A stretch of 64,000 bases of DNA from Chitinophaga sp. S165 (GCF_003182155.1 NZ_QGTG01000005.1:186001-250000); one strand, 5' to 3'. Shown: positions 1 through 9,091, counted from the stretch's first letter. The notes: generated by a model from the sequence alone, not told the origin. Translations and numbers: made by a program.

Positions 1-1737
1 TTTTGAGTCCCTTCCTAACGCATGTGCTGTCAGAAAGCCGCCATAGGAGCCGCCATAAACACCTATTTTCCTGGCATTGACCTGTGGTTGTGTTGCCAGC
101 CACTGACCGGCCGCCTTAATATCCTGGTACTCTGCCGCCCCCACGACACCGGCATGCGGAGGTTTATGGAATTCATATCCATAGCCAATACCCAGGCGGT
201 AATTCACAGAAAGCACTACAAATCCCTGGTTAACCAGGTACTGATTGACCGCATAGTTATTGGAATAGTAATCCATGTAATGCCAGCCTAGCAGCATCTG
301 GCGTTGTGGTCCGCCATGAATGTATACTACGGCAGGATGTTTTTCAGCCTTGTCTTTCGGCTCGAACAACTGGCCATGCACTAATGTTCCGTCGGCTGCC
401 TTAAATGTGACTGCTTTAGGTGTAACCAGCTGTTGGCTTGGAAATGCAGCCGGTAATAACGATTTGCCGATCACGTTAAGAGTTCCTTTTTTAAAAGGCA
501 TCACAGCTGGCAATAAAGGCTGTTGCGCTGTAGCCGTAAGTGCTGCAATGGTTTGTCCATCACCTGTAACTACTGGATAAGCTTCTATACCATCCCCCGA
601 AGTAAGTATTTCCATCGCAGCTTTGTCAACCGGTACACGTACGAGATGTCTGCGGTCAATATCTGTTGGTGTGGCGCCTGTATTGGCACTGAACACGACC
701 CATTTTGCATCTGATGAAATGTCGATATGTTCTGCCATAAAAGCGCCGGGTGTTAATAACAGGGGAGTACCACCACCAGCAGCAATGGAATAGATATGCG
801 GCCATCCGTCATGATAGGAGAGGAACACGATCCTGTCTGCCACTGGCCAGCGAAGATTAGTGCCGCCGTCGGTAGTGGGGATGGAGCCAGGCAGAGTGGC
901 CGGCGATTTCCATAACAGTTTGCCTTCACCACTGGCCACATCGGCGGTCCAGATAGCCCAGGGCTGATGCCTTCGGGCCAGCAGGGAGTCGGTTGCACCA
1001 CCTGTACCGGGAGTACGGATGAAGGCGATCTTTTTCCCATCGGGCGACCAGCGGGGGGAATAGTCTTTGGAAAAGGCCGGAGCTATCCATTGAAGAGGAG
1101 TAGCGGCATTACGGTATACGCCAATGTAGGAATGATCGCCACGGTTATTCACAAAGGCTAGTCCGGCACCATCGGGCGCCCACACAATACTGTTGCAGGA
1201 ACCTTTGGCGGTGATCACATTTCTGGCTGGTGTAGCGCCATCCAACGGAGCTATCCATATCTGGCCGCTTTTGATGAATGCAACACTGTCGCCCCGGGGA
1301 GAGATGACCGGGTAGTCGCCGTCAGACAATACTTTAGCAGTACCACCGGCGAAAGGAACAGACCAGATCTCTGTTTTAGGAGGTATGGGCAGATGCTCCG
1401 GATTAACGGGATTGCTTGCATCTTTCCCGCCATGATCACCACCACGGATATATATAACCCATTTGCCGTCGGGGGATATCAGGACACTGCTGATCTCTTG
1501 TCCGTCGTCAGCATTATAGGCCGTAAGTTTCCGGGGAGTAAAGTCCGGGCCGGCTGCAACATATACATTTCGTTTACCCTGTTCATTCAGCGCCCAGGCA
1601 ATGCCGGAGCCACTGGCAGCGCTTGTGAGTTCTGACGGGAAAGGATAACTGGTAACTGCTTCCATGGTAAACTGCTGTGCGGTCACGCAGCATATGTGCA
1701 GGAGAAAAGCTGTTGTAAGAAAGGTAGATCTGACCAT
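1..1737 (-). CDS. S9-family serine peptidase (prolyl oligopeptidase / DPP-like), 3' end outside window
   Basis: A reading frame of 579 codons runs without a stop from an ATG at 1737 to the window edge. The N-terminus is a signal peptide (about 20 residues, ending CCVTAQQ), so the protein is exported. Residues 25-400 form repeated blades with PDGK- and SPDG-type turns, the TolB/WD40-like propeller typical of S9 peptidases. They are followed by the alpha/beta-hydrolase part with an IHGGP oxyanion motif and the nucleophile motif GGSYGGF (Ser564). The catalytic Asp and His lie beyond base 1. Family members cleave oligopeptides, often after proline. It is transcribed away from the rest of the window. 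An inverted repeat (1760-1903) separates it from the response regulator, and no TAnnTTTG box was found upstream. The family call is firm; the substrate is unknown. Confidence 0.93.
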   Translation of the reverse strand, partial: MVRSTFLTTAFLLHICCVTAQQFTMEAVTSYPFPSELTSAASGSGIAWALNEQGKRNVYVAAGPDFTPRKLTAYNADDGQEISSVLISPDGKWVIYIRGGDHGGKDASNPVNPEHLPIPPKTEIWSVPFAGGTAKVLSDGDYPVISPRGDSVAFIKSGQIWIAPLDGATPARNVITAKGSCNSIVWAPDGAGLAFVNNRGDHSYIGVYRNAATPLQWIAPAFSKDYSPRWSPDGKKIAFIRTPGTGGATDSLLARRHQPWAIWTADVASGEGKLLWKSPATLPGSIPTTDGGTNLRWPVADRIVFLSYHDGWPHIYSIAAGGGTPLLLTPGAFMAEHIDISSDAKWVVFSANTGATPTDIDRRHLVRVPVDKAAMEILTSGDGIEAYPVVTGDGQTIAALTATAQQPLLPAVMPFKKGTLNVIGKSLLPAAFPSQQLVTPKAVTFKAADGTLVHGQLFEPKDKAEKHPAVVYIHGGPQRQMLLGWHYMDYYSNNYAVNQYLVNQGFVVLSVNYRLGIGYGYEFHKPPHAGVVGAAEYQDIKAAGQWLATQPQVNARKIGVYGGSYGGFLTAHALGRDSK

Positions 1738-1759
1738 GCGTAACAGGGCATTAGGATTA

Positions 1760-1903
1760 AAAATCAGGAATTAAGAAATGGGAGCGAGAATATACAAAAT
1801 ACAAACTGACATTACTAATAGTTTAGTCAATCCGTTTACAGTAAGAAGCCTGCGGCTGGCTACTGCATTGAATTCCGGGTTCCAGTTCCTAATTCCTGAT
1901 TTT
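1760..1903. repeat. Inverted repeat flanking the peptidase/regulator gap, copy 1 of a dispersed family
   Basis: AAAATCAGGAATTA (1760-1773) and its exact reverse complement (1890-1903) lie 116 bases apart between two minus-strand genes. The same core, AATCAGGAA(T/C)TAAGA, recurs as a tighter hairpin at 13313-13363. The spacer holds no gene. Confidence 0.6.
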
Positions 1904-1908
1904 CTGTG

Positions 1909-2574
1909 CTACTGCTTCTGTTGCTGAATGATATTCCGGATTACAAACTCGGTCAGCGCATTACGCCCTGCAATACCCAGTTTGCCTGCGATTCTGTACC
2001 GGTGATTTTCAATAGTACGGATGCTCACGTTCAGTTCATCAGCCATTTGCTTGGTGCTTTTGCCTTCAGCGATCATTTTTATGATGCGGTTTTCGGCTTT
2101 ACCAAGTCTGTGATACAGTGCCTGTTGAGCGGTGGATGAGTTAGCAAGAGATACACTTCTGGTTTCGTCAGGAGTATGCACATGATTGAACTTCGCAAAG
2201 CGGCCTAGCCGGGAACGGATGCTGAGCAGAAGGTCGCGTTTTCTAAACGGCCTTGCCAGGTAGTCGTCTGCTCCGAGGTTCATTGCCATGCGCATTTCCT
2301 GTTTGTTATCTTTTACACTGATAAAGATCAACGGGATATGATCAAAACCAGGGTCATTCCTTAGTGCCATGATAAAATGATGTCCGCCTGTTCCGCGCAG
2401 GTGTGCACCACAAATGATAAGGTCGGGTTGCTGTTGCTGACAGATGATGATTCCTTCTTCTTCTGAGGAGGCTGTATGAATATCATAAGATTGGGTAATC
2501 AATAACTGCCGGGTCTGTCTTACAAATACCTGATCCTCATCTACAAGTAAAATTTTATAGACTGCAGTATTCAT
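1909..2574 (-). CDS. LuxR-family response regulator with degenerate receiver domain
   Basis: The protein has 221 residues. Residues 6-125 are a CheY-like receiver, starting KILLVDEDQ with the usual acidic pair. Residues 155-213 are a LuxR/GerE helix-turn-helix (KSTKQMADELNVSIRTIENH), which should bind DNA. The phosphoacceptor site reads PDLIICGAHLRG, so the invariant Asp is Gly56, and the conserved Lys of the KPF motif is Arg in RPF. The Ser/Thr position (FISVKD) is kept. It is therefore probably not controlled by phosphorylation; pseudo-receivers of this type may instead respond to ligands or partner proteins (family knowledge). No histidine kinase lies next to it. The start is the first ATG, and the next gene upstream is more than 1 kb away. 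Cognate targets cannot be told from the sequence. Confidence 0.92.
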   Translation of the reverse strand: MNTAVYKILLVDEDQVFVRQTRQLLITQSYDIHTASSEEEGIIICQQQQPDLIICGAHLRGTGGHHFIMALRNDPGFDHIPLIFISVKDNKQEMRMAMNLGADDYLARPFRKRDLLLSIRSRLGRFAKFNHVHTPDETRSVSLANSSTAQQALYHRLGKAENRIIKMIAEGKSTKQMADELNVSIRTIENHRYRIAGKLGIAGRNALTEFVIRNIIQQQKQ

Positions 2575-3749
2575 CAGAAAAGTGTTTGCAGGTTGATATA
2601 CAGGTATGAATGTAACCGATTAGAATACCCATACATAAGGCGGATACTTATCAGGCATGCTTAATGGTTCAGGCCTCCGCAGGCCCGAATAACTCTCATA
2701 ATAACAGAATGGAATGGTCGTGTGCATTTTAAATTGGTTAATATTAAGTAGTTAGCGGTAGATGCAGACACACGAGTTGGCATAGATTTTCCGTCGTGCG
2801 TGCAGCCTCCATCAGCTGTTTTATACATGGCTTTTCAGGTAGAAGATATGGGAATGGTCTTTCCAGTGGCGTAAATATGAATAGAATAACGGGTGCGATT
2901 TCAACTAATGATCTTCGTCATATATAAAATAAGCGCTAGTACTCAAAAAAAGGTGCACATATACTTACTGCTTATTTCCGCCGGGGCTGGTAAACCGCTA
3001 TGAGCGACTCCATTAATATTAGTAAATATAGCGATTTGTTTGAATATGGAATTATTATAACAGAAATGGGTCCGGGGAATGAATGGTATCTGAATGGGTG
3101 AAAATAATATTAATGAAAAAGCCGATTTGAAAATATGCGTACAAGCAGGTAAAGAAAAGTTATCCACATTTCAGGTCAAAAAACTGGTCTGAAATGTGGA
3201 TAAGCCCACTTTTCGTAGAGGCGATAAAGGTAGCTATAACGCTCACCTCCTATACATTTATTGTATGCAGCAAAATATATATTTGAATGCCCCGAAGCCT
3301 TTATCAGTAAGCTGCTGCAAGGGGTCATATGTTTATTAAATAACATGTGATGCATCCCGGAAAATGGCCATTTTTACATACTAAAATGGATAGTATGTGC
3401 CTCAATATCATTTGTAATGTTTTGATTTATAATTCAGAAGTAGGAGGGGTTAATGCTCATTAATTTTTAAAAAGATATTGTTTTATCAATAAATATAGAT
3501 ATTTTTATATTCGAATTTACTATATCCTTGACTGTCGGATATTTATAAATCATAATCCTAAACCAATGAAGAAAGCTGCCTTATATGAATTGTGGTCCGC
3601 TCTGGTAGCGGTATTTCACATGCCCGACCATCACCCCCGGCTTGCCCGGATATATATATATAATAATAAGGGGAGAGTTGCTTCGAGGCGTTTCTAACAA
3701 CATTGGTACAATAGCATTCAAATTTACTATCTGCAGTAATCCTAAGCCT
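2575..3749. other. 1.2-kb A+T-rich intergenic region with several dyads and a short possible ORF
   Basis: I see no convincing gene here. It holds a perfect 15-base inverted repeat (3160-3203), a 14-base palindrome AAAATGGCCATTTT (3361-3374), ACATACTA/TAGTATGT arms (3376-3398), ATATCC/GGATAT arms (3522-3542), and a 43-codon ATG ORF (3566-3697). That ORF starts in a context nearly copied before the true start at 3750. A minus-strand ORF at 2943-3167 looks random. The stretch 3420-3560 is especially A+T rich. It probably carries the divergent control regions of the regulator and of the T9SS cassette. Confidence 0.6.
3160..3203. repeat. Perfect 15-base inverted repeat; each arm contains a DnaA-box 9-mer
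   Basis: TTATCCACATTTCAG (3160-3174) pairs exactly with CTGAAATGTGGATAA (3189-3203) over a 14-base loop, and three further pairs (two wobble) can form inside. No T-run follows, so it is not a standard terminator. TTATCCACA matches the classical DnaA box. Because the arms are complementary, the two boxes count as only one independent occurrence. Confidence 0.7.
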
Positions 3750-5525
3750 ATGCGCACAAATTATAATACCACTCGCTTAAATCTGCAAAAATCTATGCAG
3801 CAGCGAGTTGGCATGATCCTCACCAACATCAGAAAGATATCTGATCGTAGTCTCCTCATACTACTTATTATGGTAGGTATGACCTGGTTGCCAGCAATGG
3901 CAAATAACACAGCAGCCGGAAAAAAAGTTGCTGTTAATGGTAAGCCTTATACTAAGTCTGCTAATATATGGGTGGCTTATTCCTATAACGGTTCTGGCGT
4001 AGGGAATGCAGTGAAAGAAGGGGATAATATAGAATATAGGATCTCCATTGAGAATACCGGTGATGAGGCATTATCTAACGTTCGTGTAGTGGACACACTA
4101 CCGCTGCACACAGAATTCTATGGAGCTTCTCCTGGAGGCACCCTGAATAATAACGTATTGTCATGGACAGGCCTGACCCTGGCTCCGGGTCAAAAGATCT
4201 CCGTTTCAGCAACAGTTACTGTCAAAGGACCATTAACCGGTGTTGATTATATTAATAACACAGGATACGTTGATATAGGAGATGGTGCCGGATTACAACA
4301 CACATGGGCTCCTGCAGTTGATAATAATATCAACTCGGCAATGGGGATCGACAAAGGATGGCCATCTACCAGGGCTTCTGTTGACAATGGAATGAACTCT
4401 ATCTCCTGGCTGAGTGCTCTTTACAATGGTACCGGTCCAAACGGTAATATCCAGTCAGGTGACGTGATCACATATACAATACATGTTCAGAACACAGGCG
4501 ATGTGGCGCTGACCAGTGTGCTTGTAACGGACTACCTGCCTATCGGTACCACCTTTGTGGACGCCACTGAACAGGTTGTTCCGGATGCAAATAACTTACT
4601 GTCATGGACCATTCCGCTAATAGATGCGGGACAGTCAGCCGTAGTTTCCTTCCGTGCAAGGTTAGGTGCAGCGCTGACAGGTATCAAGGCCATAGAAAAT
4701 ACAGCTTATGTAAATAACGGGAATGGTAAAGGGGCTGTTGCAACATTACCTTCCATGGCATCAAATCCTAACCTGCCAGATCCGAATGGCGCAGGCAAAC
4801 CATCTTCCTCTATTCCAATTGTTAGTGTTGTTTCTTTCGAAGGCTGGATGATCGTTATAAACGAGAGTGGTGAAGGTACTGTATCATCAGGCGAAACACT
4901 GTCTTATACCATATATATACGTAACACAGGTAACACCGATATTCAAACACTTCAGGTAAGTGACAACATTCCTCAACAGACAACTTTCGTATCAATTGCA
5001 GATGGTGGTCTGTTCCTGAGAGGTGCAAACACTGTTAACTGGGCGATCAATAACCTGCCAGCAGGTGCTTCTCCAAGACAGCTTCACTTTAAAGTAAAAG
5101 TTGATCCGCTTCCGGACGGAATAAAGAGCATAGATAATACGGCGAGATTGCAGATCGGTGGTAACTCCGACTCTACCTCTAAGGCAACATTCCATTGCGA
5201 TCCGCAGGAACCAGGTTGTGACAAGGGTACTGTAACAAGTATCAAGACCACTGGTAAGGCTGCAGGTATGGTGATCTCCAATGTTGTGACGCCAAACGGA
5301 GATGGTAAGAATGACTTCTTCTATGTAAGGGGAATTGAAAAGAACCCGGGAAGTGCATTAACCATATTCAACCGTTGGGGTGGTGTTGTATACCAGAACA
5401 AGGACTATCAGAACAGCTGGAATGCGACGGGACTAAGCGAAGGTACCTATTACTATCGCCTTGAATTAAACACACCTAACGATGGGGTGCAGGTCTTCAA
5501 AGGCTGGGTAATGATTATTAGATAA
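3750..5525 (+). CDS. DUF11-repeat surface protein with T9SS type B C-terminal domain
   Basis: The predicted protein has about 591 residues. A long n-region and a hydrophobic segment (LLILLIMVGMTWLPAMA) form the signal peptide. Three DUF11 (beta-sandwich, CARDB-like) repeats follow at roughly 67-180, 214-330 and 358-475, each with a GD-x-I-x-Y-x-I strand and an L-P-x-x-T-x-F turn. Residues 510-591 are the gliding-motility-associated CHU_C domain (VVTPNGDGKNDFF, FNRWGG, GTYYYRLEL), the type B sorting signal. This is a structural or adhesive cell-surface protein. ATG 3750 was chosen because the in-frame upstream extension (from 3642) is not signal-like; 3813 is also possible. The stop overlaps the next start (TAATG), which implies translational coupling to the PorP/SprF gene. 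Confidence 0.88.
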   Translation: MRTNYNTTRLNLQKSMQQRVGMILTNIRKISDRSLLILLIMVGMTWLPAMANNTAAGKKVAVNGKPYTKSANIWVAYSYNGSGVGNAVKEGDNIEYRISIENTGDEALSNVRVVDTLPLHTEFYGASPGGTLNNNVLSWTGLTLAPGQKISVSATVTVKGPLTGVDYINNTGYVDIGDGAGLQHTWAPAVDNNINSAMGIDKGWPSTRASVDNGMNSISWLSALYNGTGPNGNIQSGDVITYTIHVQNTGDVALTSVLVTDYLPIGTTFVDATEQVVPDANNLLSWTIPLIDAGQSAVVSFRARLGAALTGIKAIENTAYVNNGNGKGAVATLPSMASNPNLPDPNGAGKPSSSIPIVSVVSFEGWMIVINESGEGTVSSGETLSYTIYIRNTGNTDIQTLQVSDNIPQQTTFVSIADGGLFLRGANTVNWAINNLPAGASPRQLHFKVKVDPLPDGIKSIDNTARLQIGGNSDSTSKATFHCDPQEPGCDKGTVTSIKTTGKAAGMVISNVVTPNGDGKNDFFYVRGIEKNPGSALTIFNRWGGVVYQNKDYQNSWNATGLSEGTYYYRLELNTPNDGVQVFKGWVMIIR

Positions 5526-6562
5526 TGAACTGTGATCCTAAAAGTGCAATTATGTACATGACAAAAAAATGGTTTACTGTAGTATTCTTACTTTGCCTGG
5601 CAGCAGGTTCCCGTGCACAGCAAAGTGTCCAGTTCAGCCAGTATATTTTTAATGGATTGAGCATCAATCCTGCATATGCAGGTTATAAGGATGTACTGCA
5701 TCTCAATGCCGCCTTCCGCCAGCAATGGACTGGTATAGACGGCGCTCCACGTACAGCAGCCATTTCATTGGATGGCCCGCTGAACAGAGGCGGCCAGGAC
5801 GCAAACGTAGGTCTTGGTATACAGGCTATGATGGACAATCTCGGCCCTCAGAGCGCGATCTCTCTGTATGCTTCCTATGCGTATCGTATACGCCTCGACG
5901 AAGAAGACACCCGTCGCATCAGCCTCGGTGTCGGTGTAGGTGCAACACAGTATGGTCTGAGCGGAAAGGACCTTATATATCTTGATAATGGTGACCGTAT
6001 CATCCCTGATGGTTCTGCGAAGTCCACTACTCCTGATGCACGCGTTGGTATCTATTTCTATACTCCTTCCCTTTATATCGGCCTGTCTGCACTTGATCTT
6101 TTCTCAAAGTACAGCAGCTCCGGTTACAAATGGAGAGGTTATACATATGAAAGTATCCGTAGGAAACAACATGTTTACTTAACTGCGGGTTATATGTTCC
6201 CGGTAAACGAGAACATTTCCCTCAAACCATCAGTGCTGTTCAAAACAGATTTTGCAGGTCCTGCAGGTCTGGATGCAACATTGATGATGCATATTGATGA
6301 ACTTTTATGGGTGGGTGGTTCTTACAGAACAAACCTCTCTGTATTTAACAAGAAATCAATTGTATCCGGTCAGACTCTTGATAAAGCCAATGCGGCAAGC
6401 GCCATTCTTGAATACTACATTTCTGCTAAATATCGCGTAGGTTATTCCTACGACTATAGCATGAATAAACTGGCAGGATTACAGGGTGGTTCTCATGAGC
6501 TTTCGATTGGCATATTATTTAATTCGAAGTTATTCAGCACATCCAATCCTCGCTATTTCTAA
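5525..6562 (+). CDS. PorP/SprF family type IX secretion membrane protein
   Basis: This is the 345-residue PorP/SprF family. It has a signal peptide ending GSRAQQ, the diagnostic QFSQYIFNGLSINPAYAG motif near the mature N-terminus, the RQQWTGIDGAPRT block, and a beta-barrel with a final strand typical of outer-membrane proteins. SprF-type paralogues are known to be needed for secretion or attachment of specific type B cargo encoded next door. The adjacent DUF11/CHU_C protein is therefore the likely client (inference). The ATG at 5525 overlaps the upstream stop; ATGs at 5552 and 5558 would give a shorter, more classical signal peptide. The OmpA partner follows 28 bases downstream. Confidence 0.93.
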   Translation: MNCDPKSAIMYMTKKWFTVVFLLCLAAGSRAQQSVQFSQYIFNGLSINPAYAGYKDVLHLNAAFRQQWTGIDGAPRTAAISLDGPLNRGGQDANVGLGIQAMMDNLGPQSAISLYASYAYRIRLDEEDTRRISLGVGVGATQYGLSGKDLIYLDNGDRIIPDGSAKSTTPDARVGIYFYTPSLYIGLSALDLFSKYSSSGYKWRGYTYESIRRKQHVYLTAGYMFPVNENISLKPSVLFKTDFAGPAGLDATLMMHIDELLWVGGSYRTNLSVFNKKSIVSGQTLDKANAASAILEYYISAKYRVGYSYDYSMNKLAGLQGGSHELSIGILFNSKLFSTSNPRYF

Positions 6563-6590
6563 TATTTAAAAAAGATCATCAAATCTCAAT

Positions 6591-8879
6591 ATGCTACGTT
6601 GTTACGCGATATTATTATGCACCACTCTGACGGTTCCGGTGATGCTGTTTGGCCAGGAGCAAAAAAGCGTGCGGGTAAGGGCTGATGAGGCTTATCAACG
6701 GCAGGAGTATGCTGTTGCAGGATCCCTGTATGCCAGGATCATCTCAAAGAAGAAAACTAAAACTTCTGTTGATCTCCTGCAGCGTATAGCGCTGTGCAAC
6801 CGCGAAATTGGTCAGTATGATGATGCAGCTTTCTGGTATGAGAAAATGCAGGACCGCCCGGATTGTCCGCCAGTGGTACATCTGCAATATGGAGAAATCT
6901 TAAAAAGCGCGGGTAAATATGTTGAAGCAAAACAACAGTTAGCTAAATTTACAAGTTCAAAGCCGGATAGTATCCTGCTGAGAAATAGTATGATAGCCGG
7001 TTGTGATAGTGCTATGGCATGGAGGACCAACCGTCTGGACATGGCGATGGAGAATATCAAGGAATTGAGCTCTTCAGGTTCTGATTACGTAAGCGGTGTT
7101 ACAAGACAGGGGCTCCTGCTGGTATCCAACGGTTATCGTAAAATGACTATGAACCTGTTACCGGAAAAAAATCCGAAGATTGACAGTCGTACTAATCAGC
7201 CTTACTACAAAGCATACATTTTTAAACAATATTCACAGGGTGTGGCCAATACTTTCGTTGAAGAAGTAGTGCCATCATTATTAGCCCTGGTACCTTATCA
7301 CGTCGGCCCTGTATGTTTCAATGCCAGAGAAGACACCATTTATGTTACACTGAACTCCTGGCAACAGGACATCGCAAACCGTAAGAAACGCGGTCCTGTG
7401 AATGGTGAGCGTACAATGATGGTATTCTGGTCAGTGAAAACAGGTGATGACTGGAGACCGCTGGAACCATTGAAAGAGATCAACTCTGCCGGTTCTTCTT
7501 CCGGTCATGTTGCACTCAGCCGTGATGGTAAGACCATGTACTTTGCCTCCAACAGAAAAGGCGGTCAGGGTAAAATGGACATCTGGTTCAGTGAGAAACA
7601 AAAGAACGGCAGATGGGGTAAACCTAAGAACTGTGGTCCGGTTATCAACACTCCCTTCGATGAAGCCTTCCCGACCTATAATGAAGAAGATATGTTGTAC
7701 TTCTCCAGTAAAGGACATCCGGGTATGGGAGGTTTTGACCTCTTCCGTGTAGCAGGTAAGGGATCTGAATGGCACCGTCTGCAGAACCTGCGCTATCCTT
7801 TCAACTCCGGTGGCGATGATCTGGGTTTCATCATGAAAGCAAATATGTATGAAGGCTACTTCTCTTCGAACCGTACCGGTGGTGGTGGTAGCGATGATAT
7901 CTACCGCTTCATGGATACTCACTTCACAGAGAGGTTCAATAATGATCAGGGTATCCAGCCTTATAAAGATCCTGAACCAGGATCAACGCCAAATCCGGTA
8001 ATACTGGCACAGAATACGCCTGCTAAGCAAACCGAATCTGTAGGCGTAGCTACCAAACCAGACGAACCGACAGTTGTTTCTCCAAGACAGACCGTAAGTG
8101 CGCCGATCAGCATGCCAACAACAACAGCATCTACATCAACGCCTACAAAGCCTGTTGAAGAACCACATGTAACGAATCCAAGACAGCAGGTAACTGCTCC
8201 GATAGATATTCCTAGTGCCGTTACATCTACACAGCATCCTGTGTCTGATCCGGTAGTAGCGAAAAATGATCCGGTAGGCGAACCAGCGAAAGAGCCGGTA
8301 AAAACAACACCGACAAAACGTCCTCCTGCTAAAACACCTGTTAAGAAACCAGTGAAGGAGCCGGTGGTCGTAGCTGCTCCTGTAACAGCACCACCTGTGC
8401 CGGAAACGAAGACAGAAGAACCTGTAGAAAAGCCGGTTGAAAAGATTGAAACTGTAGCAGTAGCACAACCACAACCGGAAACAAAACAGGAAGCGGAAAT
8501 GTCAGAAATGGACCATGCTATCCAGAACAAAATGGAAACTATGGAGTTCTACTACGACTATAACAGTGCGATCCTGACCACTAAGTCAAGGAACCTGCTG
8601 GATAGGGTAGCGGTGGTACTGAACCAGTATCCTGACTGGAAACTGCAGATCCGTTCTTATACTGACGCCCGTGGTTCTGACGCTTACAACAAGGACCTCT
8701 CCGCTTTACGTTGTTATGCGGTAATTGACTACCTGGTGAAGAAAGGTGTGGTATCCAGCAGACTTTACTACGAGAACATCGGTAAGGACCCTGCAGATCC
8801 ATGTGGTAAAGGTGCACCTTGTACGGATGAACAGTACATGCGCGCCAGACGTACAATGCTGAAAATCATTCACAAATAA
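6591..8879 (+). CDS. TPR / PD40 / OmpA-domain T9SS-associated envelope protein
   Basis: The protein has 762 residues. A signal peptide (ending MLFGQEQ) is followed by tetratricopeptide-like helices (about 25-140), a PD40 beta-propeller (about 230-445; repeats GKTMYFASNRKGG and GGFDLFRV), a Pro/Thr/Lys-rich linker of about 160 residues (about 465-630), and a C-terminal OmpA-like peptidoglycan-binding domain (655-762; FYYDYNSAIL, YTDARGSDAYN). The architecture resembles the PorE/SprE-like partners that bridge PorP/SprF complexes to peptidoglycan. The linker looks long enough to span periplasmic space. It is the last gene of cassette 1, and a strong hairpin follows directly. The family call is firm; the precise partner is inferred from position. 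Confidence 0.92.
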   Translation: MLRCYAILLCTTLTVPVMLFGQEQKSVRVRADEAYQRQEYAVAGSLYARIISKKKTKTSVDLLQRIALCNREIGQYDDAAFWYEKMQDRPDCPPVVHLQYGEILKSAGKYVEAKQQLAKFTSSKPDSILLRNSMIAGCDSAMAWRTNRLDMAMENIKELSSSGSDYVSGVTRQGLLLVSNGYRKMTMNLLPEKNPKIDSRTNQPYYKAYIFKQYSQGVANTFVEEVVPSLLALVPYHVGPVCFNAREDTIYVTLNSWQQDIANRKKRGPVNGERTMMVFWSVKTGDDWRPLEPLKEINSAGSSSGHVALSRDGKTMYFASNRKGGQGKMDIWFSEKQKNGRWGKPKNCGPVINTPFDEAFPTYNEEDMLYFSSKGHPGMGGFDLFRVAGKGSEWHRLQNLRYPFNSGGDDLGFIMKANMYEGYFSSNRTGGGGSDDIYRFMDTHFTERFNNDQGIQPYKDPEPGSTPNPVILAQNTPAKQTESVGVATKPDEPTVVSPRQTVSAPISMPTTTASTSTPTKPVEEPHVTNPRQQVTAPIDIPSAVTSTQHPVSDPVVAKNDPVGEPAKEPVKTTPTKRPPAKTPVKKPVKEPVVVAAPVTAPPVPETKTEEPVEKPVEKIETVAVAQPQPETKQEAEMSEMDHAIQNKMETMEFYYDYNSAILTTKSRNLLDRVAVVLNQYPDWKLQIRSYTDARGSDAYNKDLSALRCYAVIDYLVKKGVVSSRLYYENIGKDPADPCGKGAPCTDEQYMRARRTMLKIIHK

Positions 8880-8901
8880 GATAATACTACTTAAATAAAG
8901 G

Positions 8902-8936
8902 AACGCCCTCCCGGTTAGATGCCGGGAGGGCGTTTT
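8902..8936 (+). terminator. Rho-independent terminator of T9SS cassette 1
   Basis: AACGCCCTCCCGG (8902-8914) pairs perfectly with CCGGGAGGGCGTT (8922-8934) across a 7-base loop, followed by a short T run. It sits 23 bases after the OmpA-protein stop. Confidence 0.9.
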
Positions 8937-9062
8937 GCATATAATAAAAAAAATTATTTTTGGGATGGTACCTTACTACTTTAGGTACGACACCTTTATA
9001 GAGAGTCTGGAAAAGAGCGAATTAAAAGACATTTTGTATTAACCATACGCCTTAAAATACCA

Positions 9063-9091
9063 TTTGCCTGTGAAGACCGGTCTTATATCTG
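9063..9091 (+). promoter_or_regulatory. Candidate chitinase promoter with a 12-base palindrome in the spacer
   Basis: TTTG (9063-9066) resembles a Bacteroidota -33 box, and TATATCTG (9084-9091) is one mismatch from TAnnTTTG. The spacer is 17 bases instead of the usual 19. The perfect palindrome AAGACCGGTCTT (9073-9084) fills most of that spacer and could be an operator. A second, better -7 match (TATTTTTG, 8955-8962) lies farther from the gene. The rest of 8880-9200 shows only the terminator at 8902-8936. Confidence 0.4.

Noticed and set aside
2943..3167. Small minus-strand ORF (74 codons)
   Set aside because: No start context, signal peptide or family features. It ends in the hairpin at 3160-3203 and lies in A+T-rich non-coding sequence.
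2575..3749. Chromosomal replication origin
   Set aside because: Only one independent DnaA-box 9-mer is present (mirrored by the hairpin), no origin-linked genes are near, and the same 9-mer occurs by chance inside SusD near 26350.
7961..8530. Minus-strand Gly/Thr/Val-rich ORF of 189 codons
   Set aside because: It is the reverse complement of the Pro/Thr/Lys-rich linker of the OmpA protein; its repeats come from that linker.
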